A stretch of 10,205 bases of DNA. It comes from Prevotellaceae bacterium (GTDB lineage: Bacteria; Bacteroidota; Bacteroidia; Bacteroidales; Bacteroidaceae). Position numbers and translations under genes: made by a program. This document shows positions 6,395 through 10,205 of this stretch, in pieces. How positions within the stretch are numbered: position 1 is the stretch's first letter; each line of letters starts with the position of its first letter. The DNA is taken from contig JAFLUS010000043.1 in NCBI GenBank assembly GCA_022508685.1, positions 1 through 10,205 on the forward strand, given 5' to 3'. The notes below the pieces were generated by a model that was not told the DNA's origin, ran no database searches, and saw only the letters and a program-made list of their open reading frames with translations.

Positions 6395-8107
6395 CTACTT
6401 TTGTTTTTCTTCTATATATTTCCGCTTGCGGAGTTTTTCTTCAAGCGTGGCAGAATCGCTGCCCAACTGCTGTGCCTGTCGCCAGAATTCCATGGCTTTG
6501 TCCACGTCTCCGCATTGTGCATAGATGTCGCCGGCATGTTCCACCAAACCGGCATCGTCGGCACTGATGCTGTCGCCGAGGAGGACGATGACGCTGTCCA
6601 TCACGACACGGCTTTCGGCATAGCGGCGCTGCTGAAAGAGTATCCACGCATAGGTGTCGAGATAAGTGGGGTTTTCGGTTTCGAGTTCGTTGGAACGGAG
6701 CGACATTTTCTCTGCTCTGGCAAGGTCTTTCTTATGCAACGACAGATAGTAGGCGTAGTTGTTGAGCGCCATGGCGTCGTCGGGGCGATAGAGCAGGCAG
6801 GAGTCGTAGGCTTCGAAAGCCATGCGGTCGTTGCCCAAGCGGTGGTAAATGTCGCCGCTGATGGCATACATGTTCGCCAGCATCGCCACTTCGCTGCGGT
6901 CGTCCACCTTCTGCAGTCCGAGCCGTATGGTCGACAGCGTTTCTTCGTAACGCTCTTGCTGCAGATAGGCGACGCTCAGATAGTAGTAATACACCAAGGA
7001 GGTCGAACCATAATCCACTGCCGTCTTGCACAACCGAATGACGCTTTCCGCATCGTTCTCCGACACGGCATAGGAGAGCAGTTGCAGACGTGCCTGTTCG
7101 TTCTCGGGATTGATGTCGAGCACTTGGTAGAGAATGGGCTTGACGGCATCGTTCGGCATGTCCGACGAAATCATGTAGACGGCACAGAGTTCCGCAATGC
7201 GTTCGTCCTCTTGCGGATAGTCGAGCAACTGGCGGAAGAGTTGCATCACCCGCGTGGTGTCGGCTTGCTGCCGCAGTTCTTCGCGCACGATTTCCTGAAC
7301 GCCTTCAAAGCGGGTGTCGGCATCCAGTTGCTCGTTGGTGAGCAGTCGCAGATAGGCTTGCTGATAGAGCGAATCGGGGCCTTCCTGACGATAGTATTTT
7401 GCCAACGAGAGTTGGACGAGCACGTTGTTCGGTTCCTCCTGTTCCAATTGGGAATAGACGGCATAGGCTTTTTCGGGGTGCCCGTTGTCGAGGTGGTAAT
7501 CGCCGATGAGCACGCGGTAGCGAATGTCGTTGGGATATTCCTCTGCCAATGCCTTCATTTCGGCGAACGCACGTTTCTCGTCTTTCATTGCGGCATATAT
7601 TCTCACCTTCTCCATCGACAGTTGTTCGCTCTTTCCTTCGAGCAGTTCGATGCGGTCGAGCGTCTTGACGACGTGCTCGTAATCTTGCTGCTGGCCATAC
7701 ATGTCGACCAACATGAGCAGCACGTCGCTCTTTTGCGGATAAGCCTTTGCCATGGCCTCGAGCGTGGCGATGGCGTCGGCTTCGCGATGCTGATGCACGT
7801 AGAGTTGAACGAGGGCTTGCTTAATCCAGTAGTTGTCGGCATCGATGCGAGAGGCACGCTCCATGAGGTTCACAGCCACGCTGTCGTTTTTCATGGCACG
7901 CGCAAAGTTCGCCATGACGTAGAGTGCACCGACGTGGTCGGGCTGGAGTTCCAACGTGTGGCTGAACAGTTCGTAGGCTTCGGCATAGTTGCCCTTGAAC
8001 TGGGCACACAGGCCGTCGAGGTAGAAGGTTTCTGCCTTTTCGTCTGCAGTCTGCGCCACGGCAGACAGGCTGCAGAGGCTCAGCCACAGCACACACAGCC
8101 AACGCAT
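6395..8107 (-). CDS. Exported tetratricopeptide-repeat (TPR) protein
   Basis: A 570-residue alpha-solenoid protein. From the ATG at 8107 it begins with a clear signal peptide (MRWLCVLWLSLCSLSAVA, cleaved near Q19). The rest is helix-turn-helix repeats of about 34 residues with TPR hallmarks, for example KGNYAEAYELFSHTLELQPD near the N-terminus and LGNDRMAFEAYDSCLLYRPD, LNNYAYYLS and YLDTYAWILFQQRRYAES toward the C-terminus. I estimate a dozen or more repeats. The tail (LEEKLRKRKYIEEKQK) is basic and charged. The reading frame stays open upstream through an ATG at 8161 and into the dut gene (to 8305). The 8161 start would put about 18 polar residues before the signal peptide, so 8107 is preferred, though 8161 is only 37 bases from the dut stop and cannot be excluded. 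TPR proteins are protein-protein scaffolds; here the partners are presumably in the periplasm. Its position between dut and two envelope genes suggests a structural role in envelope assembly, which is inference. Confidence 0.83.
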   Translation of the reverse strand: MRWLCVLWLSLCSLSAVAQTADEKAETFYLDGLCAQFKGNYAEAYELFSHTLELQPDHVGALYVMANFARAMKNDSVAVNLMERASRIDADNYWIKQALVQLYVHQHREADAIATLEAMAKAYPQKSDVLLMLVDMYGQQQDYEHVVKTLDRIELLEGKSEQLSMEKVRIYAAMKDEKRAFAEMKALAEEYPNDIRYRVLIGDYHLDNGHPEKAYAVYSQLEQEEPNNVLVQLSLAKYYRQEGPDSLYQQAYLRLLTNEQLDADTRFEGVQEIVREELRQQADTTRVMQLFRQLLDYPQEDERIAELCAVYMISSDMPNDAVKPILYQVLDINPENEQARLQLLSYAVSENDAESVIRLCKTAVDYGSTSLVYYYYLSVAYLQQERYEETLSTIRLGLQKVDDRSEVAMLANMYAISGDIYHRLGNDRMAFEAYDSCLLYRPDDAMALNNYAYYLSLHKKDLARAEKMSLRSNELETENPTYLDTYAWILFQQRRYAESRVVMDSVIVLLGDSISADDAGLVEHAGDIYAQCGDVDKAMEFWRQAQQLGSDSATLEEKLRKRKYIEEKQK

Positions 8108-8198
8108 GGTTCGGCATCGCAGAGGCACGTTCGCGCCGTTCGTTTCTTGATTCTTCCGCATCGTCTTGGGTTCAATTTCCGTTTCCTGTCTCGGAGGG

Positions 8199-8630
8199 TT
8201 ACACGCCGGTATGCCCGAAGCCACCTGCGCCCCGCTCCGTTTCGTCGAGCACTTCGACCGGTTCCCAGTCCACCTGCTCGCAACGTGCAATGACCATTTG
8301 GGCAATGCGTTCGCCGTCAGTGATGACGAAAGGTTCGGTCGAGAGATTGACCAATATCACGCACACTTCGCCGCGATAGTCGGCATCAATGGTGCCGGGC
8401 GAGTTGAGCACCGTCACACCGCGCTTGATGGCCAATCCGCTACGCGGACGCACTTGCGCCTCATAGCCTTCCGGCAATGCCATGAACAGCCCCGTGGGCA
8501 CCAACTTCCGTTCCATCGGCATGAGGGTCAGCGGTTCGTCGAGATGGGCACGCAGGTCCATGCCAGCCGACAGCGGCGTTTCGTAGCGCGGCAACTCGTG
8601 GCGCGAACGATTGATAATTCTTACTTGCAT
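8199..8630 (-). CDS. dut: dUTP diphosphatase (dUTPase)
   Basis: A 143-residue trimeric-type dUTPase, which converts dUTP to dUMP and pyrophosphate. It keeps uracil out of DNA and feeds thymidylate synthesis. All five family motifs are visible in order: AGMDLRA (22-28), PRSGLA (62-67), [14 protein letters not shown] (76-89) with the catalytic Asp82 and base-stacking Tyr85, GERIAQMVI (106-114), and the C-terminal flexible arm [10 protein letters not shown] (133-142). The protein ends one residue after motif V. The length matches the family (about 140-150). The ATG at 8630 starts MQVRIINRS, as in other members, and lies 30 bases after a -7 element; upstream extension of the frame runs through that promoter and is not used. 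It is the first gene of the minus-strand run dut, TPR, DUF4292, EnvC-like, and is divergent from dgt. Confidence 0.97.
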   Translation of the reverse strand: MQVRIINRSRHELPRYETPLSAGMDLRAHLDEPLTLMPMERKLVPTGLFMALPEGYEAQVRPRSGLAIKRGVTVLNSPGTIDADYRGEVCVILVNLSTEPFVITDGERIAQMVIARCEQVDWEPVEVLDETERGAGGFGHTGV

Positions 8631-8660
8631 ACGGCAGCGTCTTTTTTTCGTATTTGCGTG

Positions 8661-8693
8661 CAAAGATACGATAAAATATAGGAAGAACGAAAG
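8661..8693 (-). promoter_or_regulatory. Promoter of the dut operon
   Basis: On the minus strand, TATCTTTG (8668-8661) is a full match to TAnnTTTG. CTTTCG at 8693-8688 lies about 19 bases upstream as a plausible -33 element. The transcription start is expected near 8654, giving a leader of about 25 bases before the dut ATG. I see no other good -7 element between here and the EnvC-like gene, so this promoter probably drives all four minus-strand genes. Confidence 0.72.
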
Positions 8694-8700
8694 ATGAAGG

Positions 8701-8730
8701 CACATTTTCCGTTTTTAATCCGTATCTTTG
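8701..8730 (+). promoter_or_regulatory. dgt: Promoter of dgt
   Basis: On the plus strand, TATCTTTG (8723-8730) matches TAnnTTTG in full. The -33 region is AT-rich (ATTTTCC, about 8703-8709) without a clear TTTG. The dgt ATG is 20 bases downstream, leaving a leader of about 14 bases. This box decides the dgt start: the frame is open back to an ATG at 8694, but that lies upstream of the promoter. Confidence 0.7.
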
Positions 8731-8750
8731 CACACAAATATCCCGCAACC

Positions 8751-10070
8751 ATGAATTGGCAGCAACTCATTTCGAACAAGCGGTTGGGACAGGAGCAATG
8801 GCATTTCGACCGCAAGGAAGACCGCACGGAGTTCAAACGCGACTACGACCGCCTCATCTTCTCGGCACCCTTCCGCCGTCTGCAGAACAAGACACAGGTG
8901 TTTCCGCTTCCGGGCAGCATCTTCGTACACAACCGCCTGACCCACTCGCTCGAAGTGGCAAGCGTAGGGCGCAGCCTCGGCGACGACGTCGCACGCGAAC
9001 TTCTGCGACGCCACCCCGACCTGAACGGCTCTCATCTCAACGAGACCGGCACCATCGTCAGCGCAGCCTGCTTGGCACACGACATGGGCAACCCGCCCTT
9101 CGGACACTCCGGCGAACGTGCCATCGCATCCTTCTTCAGCGAAGGCAAGGGATTGAAATACAAGCATCTGCTCAACGAGCAGCAATGGGCTGACATCACC
9201 CACTTCGACGGAAACGCCAACGCCTTCCGCCTGCTCACCCACACGTTTGCCGGACGACGGCAAGGAGGGTTCGTCATGACGTACTCCACGCTGGCATCTA
9301 TCGTCAAATACCCCTACTCTTCGCTCTTGGCAGGCAAAAAGCCCAAGTTCGGATTTTTCAGCAGCGAGCAAGCCACCTTCGAAAGCATCGCCGCCGAACT
9401 GGGCATGCCGCAGCACGACGACGGACGCTACGCACGCCACCCCTTCGTCTATCTCGTCGAAGCCGCCGACGACATCTGCTACGAAATCATGGACCTCGAG
9501 GATGCACACAAACTGAAAATCCTCTCCACCGCAGACACCGCCTCACTGCTCATCGCCTTCTGCGACCCGCAGCGCCACGACCACATCCGTTCGGTGCTGC
9601 GCTCCGTCGACGACGTGAACGAACAAATCGTCTACCTCCGTTCCTGCGCCATCGGCGAACTGGAGCGCCACTGCGTGCAGACGTTCGTCGACCACGAAGC
9701 CGACATCCTCGGCGGCACCTTCGAAGGCTCGCTCATCAAGCACCTTCCCCACCACCTGCGCGACGCCTATGAGCAATGCAGCCACCTGTCCGTCGAACGC
9801 ATCTACCGCAGCAAGGACGTCATCGACATCGAACTTGCCGGCTACCGCATCATTTCCCAACTCATCGAATTCTTCACCGAAGCCGTCATGCACCCCGAAA
9901 AGGAATACTCCCGACTGCTGCTCATGCGCGTCAGTTCGCAGTACGAAGTCCGCAGCGACGACCCCTACACCCGCCTCATGGCCGTCCTCGACTTCATCAG
10001 CGGCATGACCGACGTCTTCGCCCTCGACCTCTACCGCAAAATCAACGGCGAAAGCCTGCCCATGATTTAG
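8751..10070 (+). CDS. dgt: dGTP triphosphohydrolase (HD-domain dGTPase)
   Basis: A 439-residue dGTPase, which hydrolyses dGTP to deoxyguanosine and tripolyphosphate and so tunes the dNTP pool; homologues are often allosterically controlled by nucleotides or single-stranded DNA. The HD-superfamily metal site is complete: H65 in RLTHSLEV, H110-D111 in LAHDMGNPPFGHSGE, and the late Asp in EAADDICYEI (D240/D241). Family motifs also include SAPFRRLQNKTQVF (38-51) and FDGNANAFRLLTH (152-164). I use the ATG at 8751 (MNWQQLIS) because the only upstream in-frame ATG (8694) precedes the -7 element. The length fits the family (about 430-500). The stop is TAG at 10068-10070, and an imperfect hairpin (GCGAGA...TTTCGC) overlaps it. 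It is divergent from the dut operon, with which it shares mirrored promoter sequences. Confidence 0.95.
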   Translation: MNWQQLISNKRLGQEQWHFDRKEDRTEFKRDYDRLIFSAPFRRLQNKTQVFPLPGSIFVHNRLTHSLEVASVGRSLGDDVARELLRRHPDLNGSHLNETGTIVSAACLAHDMGNPPFGHSGERAIASFFSEGKGLKYKHLLNEQQWADITHFDGNANAFRLLTHTFAGRRQGGFVMTYSTLASIVKYPYSSLLAGKKPKFGFFSSEQATFESIAAELGMPQHDDGRYARHPFVYLVEAADDICYEIMDLEDAHKLKILSTADTASLLIAFCDPQRHDHIRSVLRSVDDVNEQIVYLRSCAIGELERHCVQTFVDHEADILGGTFEGSLIKHLPHHLRDAYEQCSHLSVERIYRSKDVIDIELAGYRIISQLIEFFTEAVMHPEKEYSRLLLMRVSSQYEVRSDDPYTRLMAVLDFISGMTDVFALDLYRKINGESLPMI

Positions 10071-10205
10071 CGAGAGCCTTTCGCTGCGTTTGCATTTCGC
10101 CACGTCGAAAAACTATAGTCGGAACGGGGCGAAAAAAGACTATAGTTTTCACATTTCGAGACTGCAGTCTGCGTATGCACGAAACTATAGTTTGGAGAAA
10201 AAAAG
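10071..10205. other. Gene-free tail with AT-rich palindromes
   Basis: No supported reading frame lies in these 135 bases. A short weak hairpin at 10070-10084 overlaps the dgt stop and lacks a U-tract. From about 10106 on, the sequence is rich in A-runs and holds four palindromes, annotated separately. I cannot tell what lies to the right, so the tail may be either the dgt 3' region or the upstream region of an off-window gene. Confidence 0.6.
10109..10193. repeat. Array of four ACTATAGT-like palindromes
   Basis: ACTATAGT occurs exactly at 10112-10119, 10139-10146 and 10184-10191. A variant, ACTGCAGT, occurs at 10161-10168. The third exact copy sits in the 12-bp perfect palindrome AAACTATAGTTT (10182-10193) and the variant in the 12-bp perfect palindrome AGACTGCAGTCT (10159-10170). 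Copies one and two are also inverted to each other: AAAACTATAGTC (10109-10120) and GACTATAGTTTT (10138-10149) can pair as a 12-bp stem with a 17-base loop. Centre-to-centre spacings are 27, 22 and 23 bases. I saw no further exact copy elsewhere in the window by eye. Confidence 0.75.

Larger units (their letters stand above)
8651..8740. repeat. Inverted repeat of 20 bp spanning both divergent promoters (dut/dgt)
   Basis: The arms are 8651-8670 and 8721-8740, separated by 50 bases. The reverse complement of the right arm equals the left arm at 19 of 20 positions; the single difference is C at 8657 against T. Each arm holds the -7 element and the next dozen bases, through the expected transcription start. 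The match stops abruptly outside both arms. The identity beyond the -7 box is more than promoter consensus alone would give, so the arms may include a shared operator. Confidence 0.7.

Noticed and set aside
8162..8305. N-terminal extension of the TPR protein overlapping the end of dut.
   Set aside because: The extension reads through conserved dUTPase motif V in another frame and places a long polar stretch before a well-formed signal peptide. A start at 8107 (or at most 8161) is more sensible.
8694..8750. Upstream ATG at 8694 as the start of dgt.
   Set aside because: It lies before the TATCTTTG promoter box at 8723-8730, so most transcripts would not contain it. MNWQQLIS at 8751 fits the family start.
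10070..10084. Terminator hairpin at the end of dgt (GCGAGA with TTTCGC).
   Set aside because: The stem includes a G-U pair and overlaps the stop codon, the loop is 3 bases, and no U-tract follows. Too weak to call.
1..10205. CRISPR array, tRNA/rRNA, insertion sequence or phage module.
   Set aside because: No repeat-spacer pattern, no cloverleaf-like or rRNA-like sequence, and no transposase, integrase or structural phage protein could be seen. The palindromes at the right edge have degenerate short spacers of 14-19 bases and no long conserved direct repeat, so they are not a CRISPR.

Overview
The window looks like chromosomal core DNA of a Bacteroidota bacterium, most likely of the order Bacteroidales. 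It is GC-rich (my estimate is the mid-to-upper 50s percent), which would suit a high-GC Prevotellaceae-type genome. Four things point to this phylum. Five gene starts are preceded by the Bacteroidota sigma-factor -7 element TAnnTTTG. Shine-Dalgarno sequences are essentially absent. A DUF4292-type lipoprotein is present. A four-gene dut / TPR / DUF4292 / EnvC-like block is present, which I recall from Bacteroidales genomes. The genus cannot be fixed from the sequence alone. I see no RNA genes, insertion sequences, phage genes or CRISPR.

Layout. (1) Positions 1-3494, minus strand: two secondary transporters for peptides or amino acids. These are an OPT-family oligopeptide transporter, whose last codons run off the left edge, and an 11-segment sodium:neurotransmitter-type (SNF/NSS) symporter. 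Each has its own promoter. (2) Positions 3495-3958: a back-to-back promoter region and a small plus-strand VanZ-like membrane protein. (3) Positions 3959-4043: a short convergent intergenic region that is almost entirely alternating purine-pyrimidine over 35 bases. (4) Positions 4044-8630, minus strand: an apparent operon read as dut, a large periplasmic TPR protein, a DUF4292 lipoprotein and an EnvC-like protein with a catalytically degenerate LytM domain. (5) Positions 8631-8750: a divergent promoter region with a near-perfect 20-bp inverted repeat covering both start sites. (6) Positions 8751-10070, plus strand: dgt, a dGTP triphosphohydrolase. (7) Positions 10071-10205: a gene-free tail with four regularly spaced palindromes related to ACTATAGT.

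How the genes work together. dut (removes dUTP and makes dUMP) and dgt (hydrolyses dGTP to deoxyguanosine and triphosphate) both shape the dNTP pool and are divergently transcribed from mirrored promoters. The three genes behind dut encode exported proteins that look like a cell-envelope module: a TPR scaffold, a lipoprotein and a presumed amidase activator. The transporter pair suggests use of peptides and amino acids.

No wholly new system is evident. The most unusual signals are non-coding: the mirrored dut/dgt promoters, the ACTATAGT palindrome array at the right edge and the possible Z-DNA tract.
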